This document shows, piece by piece, positions 36,621 through 50,001 of a stretch of 64,000 nt of DNA (position 1 is its first letter; every line of letters begins with the position of its first letter). The position numbers and the translations under genes were made by a program. Under the pieces are notes generated by a model, which saw only the letters and a list, made by a program, of their open reading frames with translations, was not told the origin of the DNA and did not search any database. Source of the DNA: Himantopus leucocephalus (Eukaryota; Chordata; Aves; Charadriiformes; Recurvirostridae); NCBI GenBank assembly GCA_003993805.1, contig RSEF01000001.1, positions 91,793,245 to 91,857,244 of the forward strand. Reading direction: 5' to 3'.

Positions 36621-39600
36621 GGAATTACCCAAGAGACTGAGCCCTGCTGACAATTGCTGATGTAACAACTTGGCCTTGGAGATAACTGAAAAGAAACTAC
36701 CGAAGGGGGTTCTCAAAGACAGGTTCCTGATTTGGTTTGTTCATGTCCACTGAGAGTTCAGCACAGTCTAAATTCATTTGGACATACAAGGACATTCTTT
36801 CTCACTCCTCCCAACCTTTCTCAAACTCTAGCAAAAGGATGGGTTGGAGATCAGGGGCGATTGACGTACAAACAGTCCATTTATATGCACTTAATTTGTA
36901 AATAAAGGACCTATACCACAAAATAGGCTCTTACAGACTTTCATTAAACACAAACCCCAAAAAACAAACACAAAACTAACCAAAAAACCTTTTTAACAAA
37001 AACCCTTTACCCACACAGCTATTCTGACCATCTCACCTGACTGCTGAAGCAAGTGAGAGCACAGGATTTCACTTAGGAGCTCCTCTCTGACACTTGGAAA
37101 AGTGTTTTGGAAAGACTTGCCAACTTGGCTTTAGCTAGTTCCAGTTAAGGATGTTCAAATGCTTTTTGAACCAATACAATCACCAGAAATTCATGAAATC
37201 ACTGAAGGAATCATTAGCACATAAATCACACTCTACCCTTCCTCATAATTGCATAACTGTCTATGTATCTCTTGGTTTATAAGTAAGAATATGATAGCCC
37301 CTTTCAACATAAAATATAGTTTGCATACACAGTTAAAATGGAGAGGTGCTACTGCCAATCCTGTTCTGTTCCTTTAAAAACCTGTTATTTAAGCGTATTA
37401 TCAAAATGCAATAACGTCCCTCTTGAAATACCTTCAAATGCTTCTACACGCAAAGCTTCTAGTACCATCTTCTTTAGAAAACATTGAAAACAATTTTCAT
37501 TATTAAAAAATGGAATTATTTTATTCTCGTTCAAAACATTTACCACCGTTTCCCTTTAGTTTTATAACCTGCAGTTAAAAAAAAATCCCAGATATTTCTT
37601 AAAGTCTAAGGTATTTCCTACAACTACGAAGACATGCAGGTCAGATTTTAAGTAACTGAATAGTTACATTACAAGCAGATTTAGCTTCATACAGAAGCAA
37701 GTAGCTATAGGGTTGCTTTAGGAACAGAGTCACATAGTGCAGATGTGCTGATCCACAGCATCCTGTCTCACCAACAAGCAGGCAGTATCTGAGTAGTTTA
37801 GATACCAGCACTGCTACTACTGATTTCCCACATTGTTACATATGGGAAATACACTAAGCAACCATAACAGAGTTCATCTGTGAAGTTGATGCACTGTATG
37901 ACTCATGTCAAAAAGAAATCTTCTTGCAAACATGTTTTTGGGTTTTTTTTATGGGTTGGTTTTTTTTTTAATATGGTTTACAATCATTGTATATGACCCA
38001 GAATAAAAATTACTATGACAGGGTTGGTTGCGGGAAGCTGTAACTAATCACAAGTCAATGATGGAAAATAAAATGCTTGTAGTTTTGCCTCATTCTTAGA
38101 GAATGACCTTATCATGCAACAAATAAACCTATTGTGCACTGCTCCCTTCTCCCCAAAAAATCCCCTAAAAAAATGAAATGTAATATTATGCCACTTGGCA
38201 ATGTATCGGGATTTATTGCCTGTAAAAGGACAGCTAAAGGCTGTACCAGATGCTTCTTTATCAGAAAACTAAGAGAAACTAGAACAAGACAGAGGAGGCT
38301 TTTGTTACTGCTAATGCTTCCATGTTTGTTCTCAGGAGCTTGACACCCTTAGGGAGGAAAAGACCATTATATTAGTTCCTCGCAGACTTAACTAACTTAC
38401 AAAAGGAATTTAAGCTATTCGGATCACCAGCCAAACCAATGCAGAGCTGCTGTTACAGATAGCAGTCCAACATTTTGTACTGGAAGAAGCACAGGGGCAA
38501 ACAAGCAGCAGCTATTTGCTGCTGCAAAACTCTTCCATTGGGAATGTTTCTCAACTGAACGGTAGCACAATTTTCCGTGTCAAAAACATCAAAGCTTTAG
38601 ATTTTTGGAAAAGGACTGATTCCTTTAAATTCTCAAACACTAAAGGAAGCTGTAATGGACTATCAAAATCTAAAACTTCTGAAGAACTTTTTTCCCCGAG
38701 AGCACAAAGTAACTGCTGCCAGGACATTGCATAACCAGGCAAAAAATGAAGCAAGCTACTAAAAGAGGCTAGTCTCCCAATCGTTCATATTTTAAGAAGG
38801 AGCAAGGGGAAAATACTGAAGCAAAGCTTATTTATCTACTAGGACCTTTAAATATGAAACCTTAATATTAAAATATAGAAAGTGCCTGCTACAAAGTGAT
38901 TTCATTTACAAGAGCCACATCCAAAGAAGGATGGCCTATTAAGCAGTCAAGCTCAAATGCAATCTGCTCTAAAATCTCATCAGAATAGCAGTGTCTTTCT
39001 AACGGGTTTATTCCCTACATACAGCCACAGTTTCATCTATTAAGTATAACAATTTTCTAGGGTGCAATATGCCCCTAAAAGAGGCACGGGTTACTTTTCA
39101 GATCACATCATTTGTAGAGTGGGAAACAAATCATCTCACACCAAGACAAGGAAAAATCAGATTAATCTCTTACACTAACCACAAGAGACAAAGAGTTTCT
39201 TTCTTAAAGGCTTACTGATACTATTTTGTTACTGTTCCAAACATCATTCAAAGTTCAAGTGCAAATAAACATTTGATCACTCAGCTGCTGAAAAATGTTG
39301 TTCAACACTTGCAGTAATGTATTCAAAACAGGAAGAAAGGACATAAAACCCAAAAAGACACATAAGCAACCAACTCACAAGACACAATAGATTCTTACTT
39401 TACTGCCAGAATGAATGAATATCACATCTCTAACAATACACCCTTGAAGCAACTTACAGAGTACCATGTTTCACTATGTATTTCACCACACTTTCTTAAT
39501 AAAAAGTGTAATGTTTCCAATTGTAGGTTTAAGCCGAGAAGAACTCCTGTGGCAATTTTCACGTGAGCTCTGATAATAATCAATATTAACTGTCTTGACC

Positions 39601-41559
39601 TTTCGTTTCTAAAGTCTTCATATTGGATTATGTTTTCTGATTATTGAGAGGGTAGAATAACATCTGGAAGGACAAGAGTTGCTATTTTGAAGCTCTGCTA
39701 GGGAAAAAAAGATGACTTTGAAGCAAAGCATAGAATAAGAAAAGATCGACTCAATCTTTTGGAATTTAATTTAAAATTACATACTAACAAAACCTACAAG
39801 ATTAATTGGAAGTGCTATAAAATAAACTTCTACTTTCTTAAGAAAAACTAACAGTAGATATCTTGAATACATTCCCATTTCTGGCATCTCTCTCCTTGTT
39901 TCAGTACAAGGTGGTTCAAAACACCCATCTAATCCTACAGGAAGTGGAAGCAGTATGTCTTCATAGCTACTAAAACGTGAAATTATTCTCCCTCCCTGAC
40001 TGCTGATCAGCCTAACTGCATGACAGAGCTATAAATGCACAAAGAAAGCTAGGAAGTTAGAAGCTAGATTTTTAGTTTTTAAAAGGATTGAAAGAAATAA
40101 AGCAAATTAATTGCTAAAAATAAACATTGTATAATAGGTGGTTAACAAAACTCCTTTCTTCTGGTAATGAAAAACGAAAGCTATTCTCCTGCTTTCCGGG
40201 GTTTAGGTTGGTTTTTTTTTTCATTTTTCTTCAGAAAAATGAAAGCTGTTCTCCCGTTGGTTTTCTGAAAGAACTGAAGTGTTTCAACTGCCCTCTAGTG
40301 TTAAAATTAATGAAAAGGCTAGGCAAGAGGAAAACTGAAAAGATACTTAAGAAATTAACTATTATGGTGTCTTGTTAATCACTGTAAAGCTAAAAATTAA
40401 AAAGTAGATTTTAAGAAAGCAGTGGGCCACTTCTTTTTTTAAAATGAAGGTTTTCAAACATCTTTGTAAGGTACAATTCTCCCCACAGCAGCTAGCTGCA
40501 TGAAATTATGGGAGTTTTTTACTAAGCTTCAACCCTATATTTCTAGAAAATTGAAAACAGTGCCCAAGGAAAAGTTCTGCTTGATGCTAAAGAATAAAAT
40601 GTTTAGAATTTTAAAAGAGAAAAGAATCAATCAACTATTTCCATAGCTTAAGCTGTAAGATAAGCAAACATTAAAACTAAAGGAGAACTATCGGCTTTTC
40701 TAATTTACTTTATTTAAAATAAGTTGTATATATATAGGCATAGCTGAAAAATTCCTCTTTTCCTCCTCAGGCCCCACATATGAATTTTAACTTGAGTTTA
40801 CCTAGCATGCAGAACAAGGAAAGCTCAGAGGGAAACGGTCTCTGACGGTCATAAAGTCCTTTGCCAGCAAACTAAATGAAATCCTGAGCACCAACAAGAA
40901 AATAAAGTTAATATGCCAAAAAGTGAGACTTTCCTAAGAATATTAGGTACTGACAGAAGAAAGAGAAATCTTCTAACAGGTAAGCTCTCCAGATAAGCTA
41001 TCTAATGGGCTAAAAAAAGGAAAATACAGATCAAGGATTTAATGACTAGGAAAAAAAATCACCACCACATTTGCATTGCTACATCAAATTCAGCCAGGGT
41101 TACGGCTGAAGGAGTCAGGGCCCAGTCTAAGCTAGATATAATGCACAGAGTTCAGTGGAAATCAGCAGATCCATTATTCATGGGTGGGTTTGTTGCATGA
41201 AATGTAGAGCTTTTACTCTAAGCTAGTACTGACCAAGTTTGCTGCAGAACCAGTGACAGTGTAACTGCATCGGGACAGTGCTGCTCCTGAGCTAATTAAT
41301 CCTGCTGAGAGATAAGGGTGATTAGCTCAGTTGTAACACTGTAACAACACATGTACACCACTTTCAGGACTCAGATAATATCCTCACCTGATACCATAGG
41401 TATACTACTTCAGTCAGCAATAACCAAGGATTTTCTGAACACGGTGTCTGATATTGTATGTGCACCACTGCCTTTGCAAGATCAGGGGTTATATTTACTA
41501 TAGTTTAACAGCAGGCCTGTCACATCACTGAAACCTGTATTACACCTAGTCCAGGCCCG
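36621..41559. other. AT-rich non-coding stretch
   Basis: About 5 kb with no gene recognised. It has A/C-rich simple sequence at 36944-37005, poly-T patches near 37937-37973 and an ATATATAT patch near 40729. Small open frames (38134-38343, 38516-38734, 40127-40378) have no domains. Confidence 0.5.
36944..37005. repeat. A/C-rich low-complexity tract
   Basis: Mixture of CAAA and CCAAAA words, almost free of G and T. Confidence 0.8.
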
Positions 41560-42341
41560 CAGTCTCAGGAAAGTCAGCAGCCTGGTTTGGAATGAGTGAC
41601 CTTCTTGCTCTTAAACCAGGGAAGGAGAGGCTGGCAGGTCTTTGATGGCAACCTCCACAAAGCACAAGAACAGTCTGTTCTAATACTCAGGAAAATAGGT
41701 ATACGTAGAGGAGACTGGCTCGGCTAAACAAGGAACTTAGGATTGAGCTCTAATGCAAACAAGAAATTCACAAGAGATAGAAATGAGGGCAGGTTACAGA
41801 GCAGGAATACAGAAACCCTGCCTGCCACGTGGATTGTTGCTAGGAAAGCCAAAGCCCACCTAAATTTGAAACTGGCAAGCAACATCAAGGGTAACAAGAA
41901 AAGTTATATTAGCAGCAAAACAATAAATGTGGAAAACATAGGCCTGCTGGGGGCCAGATGATGCATCATCAGCAGATACAAATAAGGCTGAGGTTCTTAA
42001 TGTCTTCCTTGCCTCAGCCTTCATGAAGAAGGTCTCAGGCCCCTGCATCCAGAGAGAGGGTTCAAAGAGAATGACTATAAGTAGCAGAAGCGAATAGAGT
42101 CAGTGTATCTCTTAAAAAACCTCAACCCATAGAAGTCCTTCAGAACAGGTAGGATGAATTCTAGGGTGCTGAAAGAATTAGTCAATGTAATAGTGACACT
42201 GCTGACTATCGTGTTTGAAAGTTTGTCGAGATCACGGCAGGTCTCCCACAACTGGAGAAAGGCAAACCTGTCCTCAAAAATGGAAAAAGGACAATCCAGG
42301 CAACTACAGGCTGGTAAACCTCACTTTGGTACCTGGGAAAA
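41560..42341 (+). mobile_element. Old CR1 LINE, left half (pre-RT to RT fingers), interrupted
   Basis: Plus-strand ORF2 material upstream of the RT core. RRLARLNKELRIEL lies near 41708. LQSRNTETLPATWIVARKAK, HLNLKLASNIKGNKK and SYISSK (41770-41925) are the CR1 linker before RT. Near 42150-42340 come FESLSRSRQVSHNWRKANL and PHFGTWEN, the 'W-K-x-A-N' and 'V-P-G-K' fingers blocks. Several stops and frameshifts are present. The sequence breaks off at 42341, where a minus-strand CR1 3' end begins, and resumes at about 43081. The 5' boundary is approximate. Confidence 0.85.
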
Positions 42342-43080
42342 TCACAGAATCATTGAGATTGGGAGGGGGCTCTTGAGATCAACTAGTCCGGCCCCCTACT
42401 CAAACAGGGTCAGCTACAACAGGTTGCCCAGGATTGTGTCAAATTGGGTTTTGAGTATCTCCCAAGATGAAGACTTCACAACCTCTCTGGGCAACCCATT
42501 CCAGTGTTTGACCATACTGACAGTGAAAACAATCTTTGTTTTTCTTGTGTTCACATGGAATTTCACGTTTTAATTTATGTCCATTGCCTCTTGTCCTGTC
42601 AGTGGACAGTACTGAGAAGAGTCTGTCTCCCTCTTCGTTTTCCCCCCCATCAGGTATTTATACACATTGATAAGATTTTTCCTCCTTGAGCCTTCTCTCC
42701 TCCAGGCTGAATAGTCTCAACTCTCACAGCCTCTCCTTATATGAAAGATGCTTCAGTCACTTAGTAATTTTTGTGGACTTTTGCTGGACTAGCTCCAATA
42801 TGTCCATACCTTTCTTTTCCTGAGGAGCCCACAACTGGGCACAGTACTCCAGATGCGGCTTACCAGTGCTGAGCAGAGAGGAAGGACCACCTTCCTCGAC
42901 CTGCTGGAAATGCTCTTCCTAATGCAGTCCTGAATGTTGTTGGCTGCCTTTGCCACAAGGGTGCATTGCTGGCTCATGGTCATCCTGTTGTCAACCAGGA
43001 CCTCAAGGTCCTTCTCTGCAGAGCTGCTTTCCAGATGGTCGTCCCACAGTGTGTACTGGTGCATAAAACAGGTATTCTTG
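42342..43080 (-). mobile_element. Younger CR1 LINE inserted into the older copy
   Basis: The + strand starts TCACAGAATCATTGAGATTGG, a reversed CR1 3' end, so the element reads leftward. It continues through the ORF2 C-terminus and thumb. The minus frame 43088-42789 reads SAEKDLEVLVDNRMTMSQQC and later VLPLCSALVSRIWSTV. It contains CCACAACTGGGCACAGTACT near 42829, a standard CR1 landmark. The 5' end stops in the post-palm region (about 43080), where outer CR1 protein sequence in the opposite orientation resumes (EHISGHMQ). Confidence 0.9.
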
Positions 43081-43700
43081 GAACACATTTCTGGGCATAT
43101 GCAGATGCTGTTGGTGAGTGTTAACAGTCAACATGAATCAACCACTGATAAATCACGCCTGACCAATTTGATTGCCTTATACGATAAAACAACTGGATTT
43201 GTGGACAATGGGAGAGCACTGGATGTCATTTACCTCAGCAAGTCTTTTAACAGTCTCTCACAGTACTCCTGTTATCCAAGTTATGACATGACAGTCTGCA
43301 TGGGTGGACAACTAGATAGGTAATAAACTGGTTGGAAGGCTGGGCTCAAAGAATAGTGGTTGAGGCATCATACTCTACGCCGGACGCCAGTAATAAGTAG
43401 AGTACTGCCGCATGAGTCTATCTTGAGGCTTGTCCTGTTTAACATCTTTATCAATGACCTGGAGAAGGCGACACAATACCCTCTCATCTAGTTTGTAGAT
43501 GACAGCAAACTAGTGGACGCAGTCAATATGCTCCAGGGCATGGCTACCATTTTGAGGGACCTAGACAGGCCAGAGGAACAGGCCATTAGGAAAGGACTTC
43601 TGCTGAAAATGATTTGTGGGTCCTGGTGGACAGTAGGCTAAACAGGAGTCAGAACTAAGCTGTGACAGCAGTGAAGGCTAAAAGCTTAACGGACAGTGGT
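43081..43700 (+). mobile_element. Old CR1 LINE, right half (RT palm), 3'-truncated
   Basis: Continuation of the copy ending at 42341. EHISGHMQ is followed by SQHES, then SRLTNLIALYDKTTGFVD and GRALDVIYLSKSFN (RT motif A region, 43140-43240). Then FNIFINDLEKA (about 43438) and the catalytic site as F-V-D-D at 43492-43503, then SKLVDAVNMLQG. It decays near 43700 with no CR1 3' end, so the copy is truncated or lost at both ends. Many stops. Confidence 0.88.
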
Positions 43701-46700
43701 ATTATAGATTCAATATCCTTTCTGATAGTAACATCACAAACATCAATACTTATTTTTGGGTGCTCACCACTCTGAAGCAACTGCATTTATAAATACTTTT
43801 AAAATGGTATTTGAAATAGCATGAACATCTGGCATATGCCTATACCAGGGTTTCCTGTTCTGCATTCACAAGGAGTGCTGGCATACGTTTGTAGCATTGA
43901 GGAATGTTTGGGCTGCTCACCCACAGCTTATGTGCTTAGTTAGCAGCGTTTGTTTAAAGAAAATTTAAATCACTATCCCCACTCCCTCCATATGCTTATT
44001 TCAGTGCAAACGTACTGATATGGGTACCAAGATGCACAAGGTCATATAGACACAAGCTTTTAAGCAGGCTGGAAGCAAGTCTTTGGAAAGTTTCCATGAT
44101 GCAGATGGTCACCCTTGTCCTGTGTATCACCTCTATAGTGCCATTATCCTTACCGTATCCATAAGAGCCATCATAAGCATGAAAGTTGCCAGTTGTAGAA
44201 TGGCCACAACAATCTGACCACAACAGTCAATGATGTGACCCACACTTAATGTCATTAATCTAGATTAAAACTTGTCAATCATGAGTAGGCTTGGTGTCAC
44301 AAACTCTGAGAGCAGCAATAACTCAGCAGGGCCAAATCAAATCGCTGCCTGGTATGCAGTCTGATGTAATACTTGGCTTCAAGTTGCTCCCGTGACTCTC
44401 CGTTACGCATACAGAAACAGTCACACACATTACACAGCTACTTTTGTTCAGCAGTTTTGTGAAATCTGTCAAAAAATTCTATGCTGTTCACACCAGTAGC
44501 AGCAGTAGGCATTACATCACAGTAAGCACCCTGGATCTCTGAAGCACAGTTAAGTAATTAGGAGGACAAAAGATAAATACAATTTTAAAACAGAGACTGA
44601 TGTTTATAAATATTTCATAGGAATGTCAAACTCTCTAAGGTAGGGGAGACCAGAGTTCATCAAGTACAAAAGTTTCAAAATCACTTTGCTCAGCTACATA
44701 CCTTCATGGCAATGCTTTATGCACATTCTCAGCATGATAACACAATTCTGCTGCATGGGAATGCTCAGATACCACAACCAGCACATGTACCATCCTTTGG
44801 GAATCTCTGAGTTAGTACAGCATCTATTTTGGCATCCATCCACTTTTATAAAACAACTCACCTCCCCCAAAGCCCATTTCCCATCATCTTTGTTGACTGT
44901 CCCACAGCTGTGGGCAGACTAATTCCCCAGGGGCCTGCAGCCTGTTTCCTTGCTCTCTTTTTACTGACGCTCCTGTAATGCACTCCCATTGCATGACGGA
45001 AGTTACTGAAACGGGAGGAAAATGTCACCATTTTTGCTGAATAATAAACATGCAGCCAATCTCATGCAACAATGTCCCCGTCACATGGTAACGCACTCAC
45101 GTGCCATGTTCTTACAGTGCCAGAAGTTCACCAGTCCCTTGACAGGAAGTTTGCGGGCGCCATGGTCAGATCAGAGCAACACCATGATGGAAAACCTGCC
45201 AGTGCTTCACTTAAGAAAATACTAGATCATGTGCAGTCTTGAAATGCTGCGTGCTATACTCTCACAGGAAGGGAGAAGAATCTCACAGCAGTCAGAGAAG
45301 AGAGAAATTGTTCCTACCTGAAAATCCCTAATTGAACTTAAATAGGTGGAGAACAGACTTAAGAGCTGAAACCAAACATTTAATATCCATCTCCAAGTAG
45401 AATTTCTTGAGTATATTTAGGTATTCATTACCTAACTGTACCCCCAAACTGTTCTAAATGCACTAAACTCAACCTTGATAATGACTTCCACAATCTATAA
45501 TGATGATATGCTGTATGAAAAGAAGTACACAATTTTCTTTCATTATTTTTCCCATCTTTGAGTTTCAGTGAACCTCCCCTTCTTGGACATGACAGAAAGC
45601 AATCAAGAGCTTTCGTTTAAGAATCTTGGAAGACTACCAAATTAAAATATAGGATGGCATGTATAATACTACTATATATTTTCAATTTTAAGTACTTACT
45701 TCATATGTTTGTTTTGAGTGGGTATCCAGGGAATTATGATAATGCAAATAAAAGTGCATAAGGTGAATTAACAGATGTTATTTTGAAACAAGGGTACACA
45801 AATGTATCTACAGCTTTCTGTAAACTGAGTGCAGAGAACAAAAAGTGGACAAAGCCACTAAACAGTTTCAGTATTTTAACCTATAAAAATGTTGAAGATT
45901 AATTTTTTTTCTCTCTTTACACACCCTCCCTTAAAGGAGAAAATTTCCATGCCCATACTTTATTTCTTGCCACACACTGCTACTATATTCTTATTCACCT
46001 AAGGTTCGTCAGCCTAATTTAATACATTTGAAACTGGGTAGCTCTGAATGCTTTAACAAACAGGAATTTGTCTGAGCTTGGCTGGATTCCCTCAACTGCA
46101 CCCTCATCCACCAGTTGTAGATGACTGGTACTAGCCAACTGTAAACCACTGTTCCTGAACAAGTAACAATTGTTAAAAAAAACAAAATGTAGAGTTTACT
46201 CTATGCATTGTTCTGAGCTGCTATCAAAGGAAGCACTTGCATGAAAATACAAAAGCAGGAAACATTAAAAAAATACATTCCTTGGCACCAGCTCTTTGCC
46301 GGCTTAAGTCTTGAGTGCATAGAGCATCATACCAATAAATAAGAGATGCACTGTGGGCAGCTTTAAAGCAAAAACAAACAAACAAACCCACCCAAAACAA
46401 AACAAAATCCAAACCAAACACACCCCCAAAAAAACCACAAACCAAACAACAAGCAGACTGCAGACTAAAGCAGCAAACACTTGTGACTTGTAAAAAATCT
46501 TAACAAAAGTCAATGTTGCTCCCAAGATTTTTATTTCAGCCATTAGCTTTGAAAGACAGTCATGCACAAATGTCAGGAAATGCCAAAGGTAAAAAAACAG
46601 TACTCTTATACAGCCATACTCACTGACTTTCCACAAATCCTTTTTTTTTAATTAACAAGGTTATAATAATGAATTACAAGGAAGGATACCAATTTTGCTA

Positions 46701-48750
46701 ACATACCGATTTTCTTATTCAAAACTGTAAAATATCAATATTTAATTCACCCCTGGAGTCCTCTTCCCATCGTGCATGTCTCTGGAATGACCCAAACAGC
46801 ACCACGTCTCATACATGTGGCTGGACAAAGAGCACACCTTTTTTCTGTGGGAGATCTCCCATACAGAAACCAGCTCTTAGTACATCTTTACTTTCTAGTA
46901 GGTGAACAGAACTCAGAAACACAAGCCGTAAGAAAAAAAAAAACAGGTTTAATAATGCATATTTTAAGCAATGCTGCTCACAATGCTTTAAGTTTAAATC
47001 GTTTAGTGACCATTAAAAAATTTAACATCAAAATACTGAACAAAACACACATGTCACAACACGCAGCCTTTACTTCTTTCCAACTGTTTCTAATATTAAT
47101 ATGTACAACACATGTAAGAAAAAAGTAGGAAATGCTGTCAAAGAAGCATATAATATTTAAACATTAATTAGATACATAAACACTATTTAGGCTAAAAATA
47201 ACCCCCTGAACACAATATAAACCAATTGTTAGATAGTATCTTTTTAAAAGTATGCTTATAAAAAAGCAAATACACTTTAAAATCAAAACCACTTTAAAAA
47301 TTGACATCTGAAACTACCTGGTTTTCTGTTTTCACCTTAAATTGCACAAACTTTTTAAAAAGATTACAAAAATTAATATGACAAAAAGCTATACATCATG
47401 ATATGAGTTTTGCCCAGTAACTGGTATTAACATACTTATTATTTTCAGCAGTGTTGTGTGACAAGTCCATCACCCTTCAGCCTATTTAGGCTGAGAACAA
47501 TCCAAAATAACTACAGCGTCAACACTCTGTGCATGAACACTCATGTCAGAGACAGAGCCCCTGCATAGTCTGATCGTGCTTTAAGCTTACTATCTATGCA
47601 TATTCAAACTCACTTTTCTGCAAGGATGAGTTCATGCTTTAGCAACTGCTCCCCACAAATCTGTGTCATCTGTCCTGCCCAGAGTCACAGGCACCAAATT
47701 CCATTCCTGTTCTTAGCCACGCACAGTTCACTCTCAATGCTCACAGTGTCTCCCACCATTCTTACCACTGCTAGCAATGTACAGTCAAGCCTGGCTTTGT
47801 ACTGAATATCTTATCAAAATCCAAGTAGGTTTTATCAATTCTCAATTCAATCAAATAATTGAATCAGATAAGGGTCTGGGACTTGATTCATGCAGCCCAC
47901 TTAGGAAAAGAAGTTTCCTGGTGAGTTACTTTGGGGAATCTCTCCATGACCCTCTGAAACCCACTACTGAGGGCAAATTAAAGGAAATACAGTAGGCTTT
48001 CCATCTCTCCCATCCTAAGCTCTATATAGCAATAGTGCATTTATGCCATGTTTTTCCCATTAGTAGTACTGTTTTGTGTTCTCAGATGTTGCACACCAAA
48101 TCCTAGCTACTGACCATTTGCTTCCTAATTCCCCCATTTTCCTTCTTAAATATTTGTGGAGTGAGGACAAGAAAAATTCTACAATACTAGATGAATTAAT
48201 CTCTGTGCCAGCCTGAGGGCAATATAGAGGCAGGCAGTGAGGGAACTGGCAGGATGGAAAAGATAAAACAGCTGAGTAGCATATTCAACAGCAGCACAAG
48301 GCTGAGAACAAGCTAACAGCCTCCCCATACTGCAATGGTAGGAACACAAAGGGGAAGAGTGATTAATTAGCTTGACAGAAGAGAAAGAACTGGGATTAAT
48401 GGCTGTTCTTATTACTTACTAACTTTTTTTTCAAAAGCACTGAACTGTCAGCCCAAACAACGGGCCTGGCAAAGACTTCAGCAATGACTTCTACAATCTA
48501 TGACACACTATACAAAAAGTCTAGAGCATATAAGGAAAAGATTTCTGACTTCTGCTTGGGGGAAACCTAGCTGCCTGAAAATCTGCAGCAACTGAACCAA
48601 AGAGGCAGGAAACTCATCAATAGGAAGCAATTTGATATTGGCTCTACAGAGGGCTGGAAGGTTTAATTTTTTCCCCTCACTGCCATCTCTAACTGCTGTG
48701 ATACTGCAAATGCTTCTGCTGAGTGACAGACGTATCCTTCTGAAAATGAT
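43701..48750. other. AT-rich non-coding stretch
   Basis: About 5 kb with no gene supported. It contains an A/C-rich tract at 46366-46452. The 118-codon + frame at 46772-47128 and the 110-codon minus frame at 46304-46636 lie on skewed composition and have no domain. The AT-rich block 46,680-47,420 is 3'-UTR-like on the minus strand but lacks a well-placed poly(A) signal. Confidence 0.5.
46366..46452. repeat. (CAAA)-type A/C-rich low-complexity tract
   Basis: About 87 bases of CAAA, CCAAA and CAAAA words with very little G or T. It gives rise to the spurious hydrophobic minus-strand frames across it. Confidence 0.88.
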
Positions 48751-49064
48751 GCGGAGGAGATGGATGGAGCCAGACTCTTTTCAGTGGTTCCCAATGACAG
48801 GACGAGGGGCAATGGGCACAAGCTGGAACATAGGAGATTCCGTTCAAATATACAGAAAAACTTCTTTACGGTCAGGGTGACAGAGCACTGGAACAGGCTG
48901 CCCAGGGAGGTTGTGGAGTCCCCTTCTCTGGAGATCTTCAAGTCTCGCCTGGATGCAGTCCTGAGTAATGTGCTCTAGGCAATCCTGCTTTGGCAGGGGA
49001 GTTGGACTAGATGATCTCTAGAGGTCCCTTCCAACTCTGAAAATTCCGTGATTCCGTGATTCCA
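48751..49064 (+). mobile_element. CR1 LINE 3' fragment with intact ORF2 tail
   Basis: The open + frame 48760-48978 encodes the CR1 ORF2 terminus: [53 protein letters not shown] and AVLSNVL, then a stop. The 3' UTR follows (GATGATCTCTAGAGGTCCC TTCCAACTC) and ends in the 8-base terminal repeat ATTCCGTG, about 2.5 perfect copies at 49045-49064. The clean frame and tail make it one of the youngest copies in the window. The 5' end is truncated just before this frame. Confidence 0.95.
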
Positions 49065-49951
49065 AGATCAGGGCTACCAGAAAGGAAAGCAGTGCAACTC
49101 CTGAAATTCCCACCTACGTCCACATGGAGCTACAGATATGTGACCTAATTTCTCTCCTATACTGAAGGAAATTGTTCAGGGATTATAAGGGCAATAATTT
49201 TATGCAAAGGAATAAAAAGAAAGGAAGAATCCATTGACAATGAAAGTTCTGGTACTCTAATAAGTTGATTTTCTTGGTTAAGACAAATACACCTGACCAT
49301 ACATAGCCTCTCTGGAGTTGAGCAGCATGAGGGCGATGTGCAGAGCAAACATGAACAGCTGGGTCAAGAATTTAAATACAGCAGCTGAAAAATCAGAGTT
49401 CAAAGTGGGCTTGAATTGACTGTACAGAGAGCCTCCAGTAGAAAATGCTTAAGGTCTGATAATAGAAAGACTGAAAACTACTGCTTTAAGAAACTGAATT
49501 TAGTTCACAGCTGTCCATTGGGCTAGCATGTGAACATATACCCATCACTATTAAAAATGAGGCCTTTCCATAACATGTACCATGGAGCAGCTCAGGCCAA
49601 AGAGAAGCACCCCCCAGCTGCCTTCAGAGCCAGCCACGCTCAAGAACTGCTGTATGGAAGGCAGCCGGGGACCACAGCTCTGCAGGAGGTTGGTGACAAG
49701 CAATAGGGACAACACACTAAGGAAGAGCAAAAAATGGTGCTCCATCAGTGACCACATTCCTCCATACCTTCTCTCACATGACAAATGAGTAACAGACAGC
49801 CCCATCCTACCATTCATAAGGAGATCTGGTTATACATGTCATTAAAGACATGACGTGAAAATTTTTCTCCGTATTAAAAAACACAAATAAGAATCTACCT
49901 GTGGGAGAGCACCACATATCTGATATTACAAGGAGAAGAAGTAATAAGAAA
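49065..49951. other. Non-coding stretch up to the gap
   Basis: No gene or repeat recognised. Overlapping short frames on both strands at 49551-49817 have no domain. Confidence 0.5.
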
Positions 49952-49991
49952 ACATAGAATGGTTTAGGTTGGAAGGGACCTTGAAGATCAT
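49952..49991 (-). mobile_element. CR1 3' end, cut off by the assembly gap
   Basis: ACATAGAATGGTTTAGGTTGG followed by GAAGGGACCTTGAAGATCAT is a reversed CR1 3' terminus. Only 40 bases remain before the N run. The rest of this copy must lie in the gap or is missing. Confidence 0.9.
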
Positions 49992-50001
49992 NNNNNNNNN
50001 N
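49992..50001. other. Assembly gap (10 N)
   Basis: Ten consecutive N. A round number of ten suggests a placeholder of unknown true size. A CR1 end on one side and an ERV fragment on the other indicate that repeats caused the break. Confidence 0.99.

Noticed and set aside
46304..46636. 110-codon Val/Phe/Cys-rich minus frame resembling a membrane protein
   Set aside because: Produced by the CAAA-type low-complexity tract at 46366-46452 read in reverse.
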